DNA of 64,000 nt from JBMYYR01 sp965243605 (GCA_965243605.1 CBDEVQ010000055.1:62001-126000), one strand, 5' to 3'; positions 37,520 through 45,805 are shown, counted from the stretch's first letter. Notes: generated by a model from the letters alone, not told the origin. A program made the numbers and translations.

Positions 37520-38674
37520 ATGTATGTAAGAGATGTGGCAGGTCAAATTACTTCAATTTATCAGAAATCAGGAACTGATTATAATCAAATAGAAATTCCG
37601 TTTTATGGGAATTCAAGATTAGGAACAAAGAAGAATGAAGAGTATGTATATGAATTAAAAGATCATTTAGGAAATGTAAGACAGACTATAAAAACGATTG
37701 GAGGGAATACTCCAGATGAAGCTTCGTCAGATTGGGCATATTCTAAATCAGAATATTATCCATTTGGTATGAAGTTTATGAATGTAAATTCATATAGATA
37801 CGGGTATCAAGGAGAATATGCTGAAGATGAAACTGGAGAAGATGGAATAAAAGCAAATTCTTTTCAGTTGAGATTGTACAATCCAAGGTTGGGTAGATGG
37901 TTAAGTCCTAATCCTAAAGGTCAATATCACTCTCCTTATTTAGCTATGGGGAATAATCCGACAAATTCTGTTGACCCTGATGGGGGTGAAACCATATATA
38001 AAAATGCTTCTACTGGTGAAACTGTAGAGGTTAAAGATGATGTAGATAAGACAATTGTTGTCAATGATCATCAATTTGAATTAGCAAAATTTTTTGCTAG
38101 TGATATAACTCCTGGATTCAAACGAGAGCATCTATTTGGATACTCTCGCAGACCAAGTTTTTCTCAAAAAAGTATTAAAGATGCGTATGTTGACTTTTAT
38201 AATAGTGTGAATTATTATGAAAGTTACTCTTTATCAAATTTATATGATCTATTCTATAATGGTCCAAATGTTACGTATGATTTTGAGTCGATAGGTGGTG
38301 CTGGAGCATTAGAAATTGTAGATGGGGTTAAAGGGCATCAATTACTTTATGGTGTGATGAAGAAGTTTGGATATGTTATAAAAATCCAAAAGCACCATAT
38401 TATTCCTAAAGCAGTTTATAAAAGATTTGGGAAAACATTAGAGGCTGTAATGGAATTAAATGGCGGTAATAATCTAAAAAAACTACCCACTCCTTTTCAT
38501 GGAAATCATCCTCAATATAATAAATATGTGGGTAATAGAATTACGGAATTAGGAGAGAGAAATCTTATTAATAGCAAAAACATAGATGCTTTACAAAAAG
38601 ATTTGAATAGATTAATTAATAAAGCATATGATAGCGGTATACGTTTAAATGAGTATTTTAGAGGCTTAAATTAG
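37520..38674 (+). CDS. Orphan Rhs tip with HNH/AHH-type nuclease toxin (cassette 4)
   Basis: 384 aa from an internal ATG; the same frame is open upstream to about 37430. It keeps the longest core piece in the array (MYVRDVAGQITSIYQK ... DHLGNVRQTIKT ... DPDGG). The toxin C-terminus IQKHHIIPKAVYKRFG ... GGNNLKKLPTPFHGNHPQYNKYV has the paired His and downstream Asn/His of the HNH/Endonuclease VII superfamily, AHH type. Predicted to cut DNA in the target cell. Six nt before its immunity gene. Confidence 0.82.
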   Translation: MYVRDVAGQITSIYQKSGTDYNQIEIPFYGNSRLGTKKNEEYVYELKDHLGNVRQTIKTIGGNTPDEASSDWAYSKSEYYPFGMKFMNVNSYRYGYQGEYAEDETGEDGIKANSFQLRLYNPRLGRWLSPNPKGQYHSPYLAMGNNPTNSVDPDGGETIYKNASTGETVEVKDDVDKTIVVNDHQFELAKFFASDITPGFKREHLFGYSRRPSFSQKSIKDAYVDFYNSVNYYESYSLSNLYDLFYNGPNVTYDFESIGGAGALEIVDGVKGHQLLYGVMKKFGYVIKIQKHHIIPKAVYKRFGKTLEAVMELNGGNNLKKLPTPFHGNHPQYNKYVGNRITELGERNLINSKNIDALQKDLNRLINKAYDSGIRLNEYFRGLN

Positions 38675-38679
38675 AAATT

Positions 38680-39381
38680 ATGAATTATAGACAGTTTGAT
38701 ACAATCAATGAACCAAAAATTATCGGGGTTAATAATGGTGTATATCAAGTTGAAATAGATGATAAATCTATTGATGAAAATATAGAACATTTTTTTAACT
38801 TATCTGATATTAATTATTTTATTGAGAATCAGGACAAGATATGTAAAAGGGATATGTCAATCATTGAAGCTAGTTTAATAAAAGGAGCTAAGTTAACTGA
38901 TTTAATGGATTTTACACCAGGGAGTTTCATTTTAAAACATATTGTAAGTAATGATTTGAGAAAAGTGCTAATGAAAAGTAATAATGAAAATAATTCATTA
39001 GTGTTTTTGGATATTAATTTAAAGGATGTTAATACAAATTATTCACTATTATTTGTTCCAATAATCCCAATGTCAGAGGTCGTTTTTCAGAAATCAATTT
39101 GTTATGTTAGTAAAAATCATCGATTTATTAAAGGTAAAGGGGTAGTATTTGATAAAGACTATTTAGATATTAATAGTTATTCAGATTTTCAAAATATGGA
39201 CTATAGTATTCATAACTCATGGGAGAAACTTGTATTGCCTTCTAAATATAAAGAAAAGAGTATTTTGAAATTACAGATGTCCCCTCATTTGTTTATAGCT
39301 AGTAGCATATCTTCTGTTATTGAATCAAGTAATTTATCTAATATTAGATTTATAGATAAGATTGTTTTAGAGTTTGAGTAG
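38680..39381 (+). CDS. Immunity protein of cassette 4 (DUF1629/Imm11-like)
   Basis: 233 aa, no signal peptide. The middle has DFTPGSFILKHIVSNDLRKVL, which is like the 'phosphatidylserine decarboxylase-like / Imm11' immunity proteins where a Gly-rich segment precedes VSxxLxxVL. The assignment is by eye. Cytoplasmic, as expected for protection from a nuclease. Confidence 0.62.
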   Translation: MNYRQFDTINEPKIIGVNNGVYQVEIDDKSIDENIEHFFNLSDINYFIENQDKICKRDMSIIEASLIKGAKLTDLMDFTPGSFILKHIVSNDLRKVLMKSNNENNSLVFLDINLKDVNTNYSLLFVPIIPMSEVVFQKSICYVSKNHRFIKGKGVVFDKDYLDINSYSDFQNMDYSIHNSWEKLVLPSKYKEKSILKLQMSPHLFIASSISSVIESSNLSNIRFIDKIVLEFE

Positions 39382-39429
39382 AGGATGACTAAAGTTGGTA
39401 ATGGGTATTGGGGGTAATGTATCAGATTG

Positions 39430-39547
39430 ATTATGCCCAGAATTAACTTTTAAACTGAACAGAAGTTAAATGCTGTATTAGAGATGGTAGTAGGTCTACC
39501 AAATACGTTTATTAGGAGACATATTTAAACCGCCTTGCAGTGTTTTT
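39430..39547 (+). mobile_element. Truncated group II intron, 5' fragment 2
   Basis: First about 118 nt of the intron, with ATTATG instead of GTTATG at the probable 5' end. It breaks off in a GTTTTTG run (GCTTTTTGG in the full intron) and passes into the toxin remnant. Lies just behind GGTAATGTATCAGATT. Confidence 0.8.
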
Positions 39548-39573
39548 GAATTATTCGAAACAGATATTCTTAA

Positions 39574-40074
39574 GTTAAATTTATCTTCTGCTCTAATGCT
39601 TGGAAAAATACTATATTAGAAGCAGGTTATAATTTAGATCGATTATATAATGGTGAATTTAGTATTTCCACTGCGTACGATATACATTACAAATCTAGAG
39701 GTGTTGGTGGATATAATATTAGAAATACTGTTTGGGGTTTATTAGATAATCCTGAAAAAACAATAGGATTATCTAATAATCATAGGGTAAAAGGTGGTGA
39801 TTATGAAGTTCAAGTAACTGGTTTTTTGTGGAATGCACGTATTTCAAATGATAAACAAAGTATAATTGGAGGTAGTAGTCCATATCTTTTTCATTCGGGA
39901 GATTTAATAAGTATATTATATGTTCATGAGTATGATCTTCATGGGCTTAGGGATATGGAAGCTGAAGATCATCCACAGCTTTATTTTATGCAATCAAAAC
40001 ATCCCAGTTTTAAATTCGTTACACCAGCATATAAAAAACATGTATTAATATGGGCAAAGTTATGGTCAGAATAG
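39574..40074 (+). pseudogene. Remnant toxin without Rhs tip (cassette Y)
   Basis: Open frame of about 166 codons with no ATG start and no Rhs core; begins after a TAA. It reads SNAWKNTILEAGYNLDRLY ... WGLLDNPEKTIGLSNNH ... GSSPYLFHSGDLISILYV ... HGLRDMEAEDHPQLYF and ends KLWSE. No family recognised. The following gene overlaps its end by 13 nt, as for other toxin-immunity pairs here. Probably the C-terminal part of a toxin whose front was lost at the truncated-intron junction. Confidence 0.6.
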
Positions 40075-40640
40075 GGTTATTATTATTATTATTATTATCA
40101 TTTGATCTAATGGCTTGTGATTGCGAAAAATCTACTATACCTACAGCAATTGAAAATAATGATGTTATTTTTCTAGGTGTTGTTCGATCCTATACTGAGA
40201 TTGAAGATACTGAAGTTAAAGGTTATTCAGTCGATGTTAATGATATTTTTAAAGGTAGTAATGATATACAGGAATATACTATAATGTGTTTTGGCTCAAG
40301 CTGTGGATGTAATTTTTCAAAAGGTATGCAATACCTAATTTATGCAAAATATATTAAGGCTCCACAGGGAGGAAGTGTCTTAAAAATATCCTCAAGTTGC
40401 TCTAGGACAAAACCTATAACTAACAATAGTGATGTAGAGTTAAAGTATTTACAAAGCTATTTTCAATCTTTAAAGAGTATTAAACTACCTCCTCTTAAGG
40501 AATTACATAAAGATAGAAAAGAATTAAAACAAGCTGATTCAACCAATCTTATTGATAATATTTGTTGTTCTTTTTCATTAGTGCTTACAATAATTATTTT
40601 GATATTTGGAACCTATTTATTATTTAAAAATAAGAGGTAA
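40062..40640 (+). CDS. NTR/TIMP-like secreted protein, probable immunity of cassette Y
   Basis: 192 aa from ATG 40062 (another ATG lies at 40050). Signal peptide (IGLLLLLLLSFDLMA) followed directly by Cys-Asp-Cys-Glu, then AIENNDVIFLGVV, YSVDVNDIFKG, CFGSSCGCNF and LIYAKY. A CxC at the mature N-terminus plus an OB-like strand pattern is the arrangement of netrin-domain proteins and tissue inhibitors of metalloproteinases. The C-terminal membrane segment (LVLTIIILIFGTYLLFKNKR) would hold it in a membrane. The TIMP analogy is inference. Confidence 0.6.
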   Translation: MVRIGLLLLLLLSFDLMACDCEKSTIPTAIENNDVIFLGVVRSYTEIEDTEVKGYSVDVNDIFKGSNDIQEYTIMCFGSSCGCNFSKGMQYLIYAKYIKAPQGGSVLKISSSCSRTKPITNNSDVELKYLQSYFQSLKSIKLPPLKELHKDRKELKQADSTNLIDNICCSFSLVLTIIILIFGTYLLFKNKR

Positions 40641-40652
40641 TGTATCACTTTG

Positions 40653-41253
40653 GTTATGCCCAGAATTAACTTTTAAACTGAACAGAAGTTAAATGCTGTA
40701 TTAGAGATGGTAGTAGGTCTACCAAATACGTTTATTAGGAGACGTATTTAAACCGCCTTGCGGTGCTTTTTGGGTGACTGAAAGGTATTGAGTGGTCAAG
40801 GAAAAGGCAACAACACGAATTGTCAGGTGTTTATATAAGAGTTGAACGCAAGTGAACCTTTGAAGACGTGTCGAAAGAACGACCAAGTCCAATCAAAAGT
40901 ACAGATTTTCAATTGTCTGTATAAAGCTTTCTTTTAGAAAGGATTTAAGAGTAACCTAAACACTGCTTAAATAATTGGCGGCATTTAGAAGGCAAGACTT
41001 ATATATGGGCTCTTTTACGGAACTGGGGAGTTCTTGGGTAAATGCTAAGGGAAGTAGCGAATGCAAGAAGTTATTAAACCAATGTTGCCCAAGAGTTCGG
41101 ATTAAGCCATAGTAGTGTAGAAGTTTTGTAATAAAAATGGAGCGAAGGGCTTAAGTTATTCAGTATGTATAGATAATCAACTTGAAAGAGGAGGAATTTG
41201 AACTTACATGCAAAATCGATAGAAATACCCAAACAACTTGTTTACGATAGCTT
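40653..41253 (+). mobile_element. Truncated group II intron, 5' fragment 3
   Basis: Longest of the broken copies, about 600 nt. It covers the 5' structural part and the AGGAGG-TTG start of the RT gene up to its 18th codon or so (LVYDS), then jumps to TTTGGTAACGTAGTAAACT. The break is at GATAGCTTT, sharing TTT with the incoming boundary motif. Confidence 0.88.
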
Positions 41254-41445
41254 TGGTAACGTAGTAAACTGGGTGATGAATGTTATTTGTTTTTAAAAGG
41301 TTGATTTACAGTATTGATATTGTTGTTTAATCGTATTTATATTCTATATATAGATTCATTTGAATATTTTTAAAGCCTTAAATGGTAATAACCCGAGCGA
41401 TAGCGAACACATGAACACCAAAAAGTAAAATTATTTGGTGAATAA

Positions 41446-41616
41446 ATGGAATATTTAGGACATAGATGTAGTAAATCAGGTGATGAAAAATTGATTGTTC
41501 GAAACGGTAAAACGCAAGATGGTCGTCAACGATATAAATGTAAGCTTTGTAGTAAACGGTTCTTAAAGAATTATAGCTACAAAGCTTATTTTTTTGTGAG
41601 AAGCTACAATAGGTAA
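41446..41616 (+). pseudogene. IS1 zinc-ribbon fragment in front of cassette 5
   Basis: Same 56-codon fragment as at 33353, including the same premature end RSYNR and stop. In this copy the 54-nt palindromic element (41391-41444) is inserted right before the ATG. Confidence 0.8.
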
Positions 41617-41739
41617 GTTATAAGATAAATGATTACTTTTGGTAATGTAAGACAGACTATAAAAACGACAAATGGAGTAGTGCCGTCAAGTACCTCAGAA
41701 GATTAGGCTTATTCTAAAGCAGAATATTATCCATTTGGT

Positions 41740-42615
41740 ATGAAGTTTATGAGTATAAACAGTTATCGATACGGATATCAAGGTGAGTATGCAGAGGATG
41801 AATCGGATGAGACGGGTATTAAGGCTAATTCTTTTCAGCTTAGACTTTATGATGCAAGACTTGGACGTTGGTTGAGTCCTGATCCATACAGGCAATTTCA
41901 TAGTCCTTATTTAGCTATGGGGAATAATCCGACTAATATGGTCGACCCTGATGGTGGTTGGTGTTATGATGCTAATGATAATCAAATACCTTGTGGGGAT
42001 ATTGCAGATGTATTTGGTAATGATTATATGCATACGACACTACTTCAAGAAACATCACTAATTCACTATAATGCGCCTTCTTATGATAATAATATTATTG
42101 TAATAAATATTGAACAGCCTTTGAATGGAATTAATCCCTTTGATTTAATAGAGGGAATAGAAGATAAATTAATGAAAAATGGTCTAGATAAAAATACAGA
42201 AATTAGACCTTCCTCATCAATAAATTATGGATTTATTCATAATTTTAATATATGGAATAATGAAATTAATATTTCAAAATTAAATATTAGAGATTACAAT
42301 GATCGGATTAAGTCAGATAGAGAACACAAGGCAGCAGCTGGATATGCTGGGCTTAATTCAAATTTAGCAACTGTTTATAGAGGTCTTGACTCTAGCAATA
42401 GTGAAAAAATGCGACCATTAAAATTGTACATTCATGTTGCAGTACATGAATTAGGTCATGCTTTGTTTGGCTTCTCACATGAAAGGGGGACAGGGTATAC
42501 AGATAATGACTGTGGAATTATGGATTACCGTACTTTAGATAGACCTGGTCCAAATATTAACTTTAGCGATGAAAATGTTCAAATTATAAAAAGCTCAAAA
42601 TGGGGAAGTCAATAG
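41740..42615 (+). CDS. Orphan Rhs tip with metzincin-like protease toxin (cassette 5)
   Basis: 291 aa. Core piece MKFMSINSYRYGYQ ... RLYDARLGRWLSPDPY ... DPDGG, then the toxin. The zinc site is HELGHALFGFSHE (about residue 234), matching HExxHxxGxxH except for F before SH, followed by the Met-turn CGIMDY (about 262). So it is a probable metzincin-type protease. The frame is open upstream from ATG 41629 (MITFGNVRQT), but a TAG at 41704-41706 replaces the Trp of DWAYSK, so the tip now starts after a nonsense mutation. Overlaps the next gene by 16 nt. Confidence 0.8.
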   Translation: MKFMSINSYRYGYQGEYAEDESDETGIKANSFQLRLYDARLGRWLSPDPYRQFHSPYLAMGNNPTNMVDPDGGWCYDANDNQIPCGDIADVFGNDYMHTTLLQETSLIHYNAPSYDNNIIVINIEQPLNGINPFDLIEGIEDKLMKNGLDKNTEIRPSSSINYGFIHNFNIWNNEINISKLNIRDYNDRIKSDREHKAAAGYAGLNSNLATVYRGLDSSNSEKMRPLKLYIHVAVHELGHALFGFSHERGTGYTDNDCGIMDYRTLDRPGPNINFSDENVQIIKSSKWGSQ

Positions 42616-43256
42616 TATTAATGCTCATATTTATTATGTATGGTTGTGAAAAGAATAATTATCAAAAAATACTATTAAATAATGGCCCTGAGGTGTTATA
42701 TAATAAAATTTCAAAAGATTATGACATTATTCATGATGTAAAGATTATAGACTCACTTATAATACTATCAGAAGAAGAGATTAATTCCCCTATAGAATAT
42801 CTATTTTACATAGACTCCAAACATAATAAATTACTAATTAAAGCGCCCTTTAATTTATCTTGTGCAGATGCATTGAATAATGATTTATGTCAGATAAGTC
42901 TTGTAGACTTTAATATTTATTTAAAACAACATCGAATAATAGAGGAGGAACAAATATTAGGAGAATTTCTTTCAATTTACAATTATTATATTGGTTCAAA
43001 TTATATAATATGTGAAACTATTTATGATACTGATGCTATTATAAATAGTAATAATAGGTCAATGTTGAATAATTTAAGTGTTCTAACAAAGGATGATTTA
43101 GAAAAAATATTTTCAAATAAGATTTGTAAAAATGAAATCATTTGTTGGTTTCCCATTCAAGGTTTAATCAAGTTTACTTATACAATTGAAAATGGTAGTT
43201 TTTCGGTGAAATCAAAATTATTAGGAGGTTTAGGTGTTGAAATTGTTCCAATTTAG
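42600..43256 (+). CDS. Lipoprotein immunity protein of cassette 5
   Basis: 218 aa; lipoprotein signal (VLMLIFIMYGC, Cys about 16). Its start codon lies inside the toxin gene (16-nt overlap), giving translational coupling. Mature part acidic, no domain recognised. A membrane-anchored periplasmic inhibitor fits a protease that acts outside the cytoplasm. Confidence 0.68.
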   Translation: MGKSIVLMLIFIMYGCEKNNYQKILLNNGPEVLYNKISKDYDIIHDVKIIDSLIILSEEEINSPIEYLFYIDSKHNKLLIKAPFNLSCADALNNDLCQISLVDFNIYLKQHRIIEEEQILGEFLSIYNYYIGSNYIICETIYDTDAIINSNNRSMLNNLSVLTKDDLEKIFSNKICKNEIICWFPIQGLIKFTYTIENGSFSVKSKLLGGLGVEIVPI

Positions 43257-43289
43257 GGTAGCGTGGGAATACCCGGCAATACCCAAGAT

Positions 43290-44265
43290 ATTTGGTAACG
43301 TAGTAAACTAATTGGTATTAAAACAATGTTCTTTAACTTATTGATTTTCAATTTTGATTTATGTAAATAAATTAAAATATACTTGATGTGTGGTATAGTT
43401 TTTTATTTTTGAGTTCATATAATAGCTTAAAAATGGAATATTTAGGACATAGTTGTAGTAAACTAGTTGGTAGATTAAGTATTACCAAATATGGTAAAAC
43501 GAGTGATGGTCGACAAAGGTATAAATGTAAATCTTGTGGGGTCTACTTTTTAGGGGAATATGTTTATCAAGCCTATAAACCATCAGTAAATACTATGATT
43601 GTAAATTACTTAAAAGAAGGAGTAGGAATCCTAAGCACCAGTCGTTTACTAAATATTTCTCCAAAGACTGTATTATCAAGGATATTAAAGCTTTCAAAAC
43701 AAGTAAGAAAGCCAATGATAGTAAAAGGTAAAACCTATGAACTGGATGAACTTTGTACCTATATTGGAAATACGGATAATAGAATTTGGATAGCGTACAG
43801 TATAAGAAAAGATACAAGAGAAGTTATAGATTTTAATGTAGGTAAACGAACGAATAAAACGTTAAGACAAGTTGTAAATACATTGCTTTTATCAGATGCT
43901 AAAAAGATATTTACAGATGGATTAAGAAACTACAAGTTTCTGATACCGAAAAAGCAACATAAAACAACTCAATATGGCACAAACCATATTGAACGAATGA
44001 ATGTTAATCTGCGAACACATCTAAAACGTTTAAGTAGAAAAACGATTTGTTATAGTAAAAGTATAGTGATGTTAAATGCATGTTTAACGTTGTACTTTTG
44101 GGGATAAATTAAAGAGTAATAGTTTTCGGATTGTTGCTCTTTTTTTGTTTATTTGAAATACGATCATTGAAAAAATAATAAAAACCGTATAAGCTCTTTA
44201 GTCTTTGGAATGACCCGAGCGATAGCGAACAGATGAACTCCTATAAAACAAACAATAGGTGAATA
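43290..44265 (+). mobile_element. IS1-family element, copy B
   Basis: Second complete copy, from the boundary motif to the palindromic element, identical to copy A over this range by eye. Right side again joined to an Rhs tip at KFLNVNSY. Confidence 0.72.
43433..44107 (+). CDS. IS1 family transposase, copy B
   Basis: 225 aa, identical to the protein at 27666-28340. All catalytic residues are retained. The identity of two copies 15.8 kb apart, next to heavily mutated partial copies, points to a recent transposition or gene conversion. Confidence 0.88.
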   Translation: MEYLGHSCSKLVGRLSITKYGKTSDGRQRYKCKSCGVYFLGEYVYQAYKPSVNTMIVNYLKEGVGILSTSRLLNISPKTVLSRILKLSKQVRKPMIVKGKTYELDELCTYIGNTDNRIWIAYSIRKDTREVIDFNVGKRTNKTLRQVVNTLLLSDAKKIFTDGLRNYKFLIPKKQHKTTQYGTNHIERMNVNLRTHLKRLSRKTICYSKSIVMLNACLTLYFWG

Positions 44266-44307
44266 AGTTCTTAAATGTGAATTCATACAGATATGGTTAC
44301 CAAGAGA

Positions 44308-44362
44308 AATGGAGCAAAGCGGAATTCACGAACTCAATAAAGGCAAATCACTAGGTGAGTAA
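44308..44362 (+). repeat. Palindrome-type insertion 1 inside Rhs tip 6
   Basis: Insertion of about 55 nt (GGAGCAAAGCGGAATTCACG ... CTAGGTGAGTA) between YQ-coding sequence and ATATGCAGAAG. It has the same general build as the GAGCGATAGCGAAC element (GGAGC-AAGCG start, GGTGAGTA end) and breaks the Rhs reading frame. Confidence 0.6.
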
Positions 44363-44375
44363 TATGCAGAAGAAG

Positions 44376-44436
44376 AGTGAAGGGAATAATAAAGATACGC
44401 TATATCTTTATCCTGAGTGAAAGGGCGGAGCCTACT
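44376..44436 (+). repeat. Palindrome-type insertion 2 inside Rhs tip 6
   Basis: About 60 nt inserted between AED- and E-TGIKANSF codons, with an AAAGATA-CGCTA-TATCTTT hairpin and a CCTGAGTGAAAGGGCGGAGC stretch. It supplies the GTG start and the first 20 codons of the remaining tip ORF. Confidence 0.6.
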
Positions 44437-45306
44437 GAAGAGACTGGAATAAAGGCAAACTCTTTTCAATTACGTTTATATAACCCAAGACTTGGGCGTT
44501 GTATGAGCCCTGACCCTTATGGACAGTATCATTCTCCTTATTTAGCTATGAGGAATAGTCCTACAAGTGTAGTAGATCCAGATGGAGGGTTTGATATATG
44601 CGAAACATGTCCAGAAGGGAGCAATTATGATTTATTTAGAGATTCAGATCATCATTATACATATAATGATGGTGCCGTAACGAGAACTATTGGTTTAAAT
44701 GTTTTAACTTTAACTTCTAAAATAACAGGTGAAAAACTAGGAGCAACACCAGAAGCACCTTTAATTAATTTTGATTTTGGGGTTTTTCTCAATAGGGTTC
44801 GTGATAATATAAATGCTTATGGAGATGGTATAGATAGAGGGATTAAAAGAATTGCCGATGGTGATTTTATATTGTTAGCTGATGCAGCATTCTTTGGTTA
44901 TGGAGGTTATGTGCAAGAGGGGGATTCAGGAACTCCAGACCAGTCTTTAGAAGAGAATACTGCTGATGCTTTTACTGCTGCAATTCCATTTTTGGTAATA
45001 AGAAAAATGGGACCACTAAGGAATCCGTCTATAACACCTGGACAGATGACACGAATACAAAATGCAGCCAATAGAATAAATAAACCTATCACTATTGTTG
45101 GAAGTCGAGCTAAAGGAACAGCAGGGGCTTATTCTGATTGGGATTATATTATACCAGGCTTAACAAGTAAAGAGTGGACGAAAATAAAGGGTTTATTACC
45201 TGGTTCTAAATCTATTATGGATAATACTCCTGCTAATATAGATATTTTTAAAGGACAAAATGTAAACCCACTAGGACCATTTATAACAGTACATCCAAAG
45301 CCATGA
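44377..45306 (+). CDS. Orphan Rhs tip with nucleotidyltransferase toxin (cassette 6)
   Basis: 309 aa. The first 20 residues come from an insertion; then core TGIKANSFQLRLYNPRLGRC (usual Trp changed to Cys), MRNSPTSVVDPDGG. The toxin half ends with ITIVGSRAKGTAGAYSDWDYII (about residue 245), a textbook Pol-beta/MNT nucleotidyltransferase core hGS-x(n)-DxD, and TPANIDIFKG with the third Asp. This toxin would transfer a nucleotide to a target-cell RNA or protein. The front of this tip is broken, so delivery through an Rhs cage is unlikely unless recombined. Overlaps the immunity gene by 4 nt. Confidence 0.8.
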   Translation: MKGIIKIRYIFILSERAEPTEETGIKANSFQLRLYNPRLGRCMSPDPYGQYHSPYLAMRNSPTSVVDPDGGFDICETCPEGSNYDLFRDSDHHYTYNDGAVTRTIGLNVLTLTSKITGEKLGATPEAPLINFDFGVFLNRVRDNINAYGDGIDRGIKRIADGDFILLADAAFFGYGGYVQEGDSGTPDQSLEENTADAFTAAIPFLVIRKMGPLRNPSITPGQMTRIQNAANRINKPITIVGSRAKGTAGAYSDWDYIIPGLTSKEWTKIKGLLPGSKSIMDNTPANIDIFKGQNVNPLGPFITVHPKP

Positions 45307-45725
45307 AAATAGAACAACAAATTTTGATTAATAAATTTGGTCAAAAACTTATTAAAGAACTTGAATTACTTGATATGTTTAACATATTAAAAGATGTTGA
45401 TAAACGTATGTTTTTAATTGAGTTAATTGAACTAATTATACAATCTAAGCCGTTAATTAGTGATATTGATTTAACTATTGAAAATAGTAATTTAAAACCA
45501 ACATTCACACCATGTGTTCTTTTAAGAAAAGGGATTCGTAGACATAAATTAGAGCGTTTATCAAAGCTACCTATAAGTGAATTAAATAAATCATATTTAT
45601 TACTCATAAATTTATATCAGATAGCTTATAGTAGACGATATGAAATAGAAAAAAATAATCCTAATAAGTGGTGGTATTGGGATTTGTCGGACAATGCTAA
45701 TCTCGAAAAAATACTTAAACAATAA
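45303..45725 (+). CDS. Immunity protein of cassette 6 (DUF5958-like)
   Basis: 140 aa, cytoplasmic. It starts in the toxin stop (ATGA overlap). Features ILINKFGQKLIKEL, SNLKPTFTPCVLLRKG and NPNKWWYWDLSD resemble DUF5958 proteins, a small Bacteroidota family of unknown function. The pairing with a nucleotidyltransferase toxin suggests an immunity role for such proteins. Recognition is from memory and needs a profile search. Confidence 0.62.
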   Translation: MKIEQQILINKFGQKLIKELELLDMFNILKDVDKRMFLIELIELIIQSKPLISDIDLTIENSNLKPTFTPCVLLRKGIRRHKLERLSKLPISELNKSYLLLINLYQIAYSRRYEIEKNNPNKWWYWDLSDNANLEKILKQ

Positions 45726-45805
45726 CAAAGGGTAACGTAGTAAACTGGATGATAGCTCAAAAATGATCTTTAACATATTGATTTACAGGTTTGAATTACC
45801 ATCAA

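Noticed and set aside
28446..44265. CRISPR-like repeat from the GAGCGATAGCGAAC copies
   Set aside because: Copies are thousands of bases apart with coding sequence between them, not evenly spaced.
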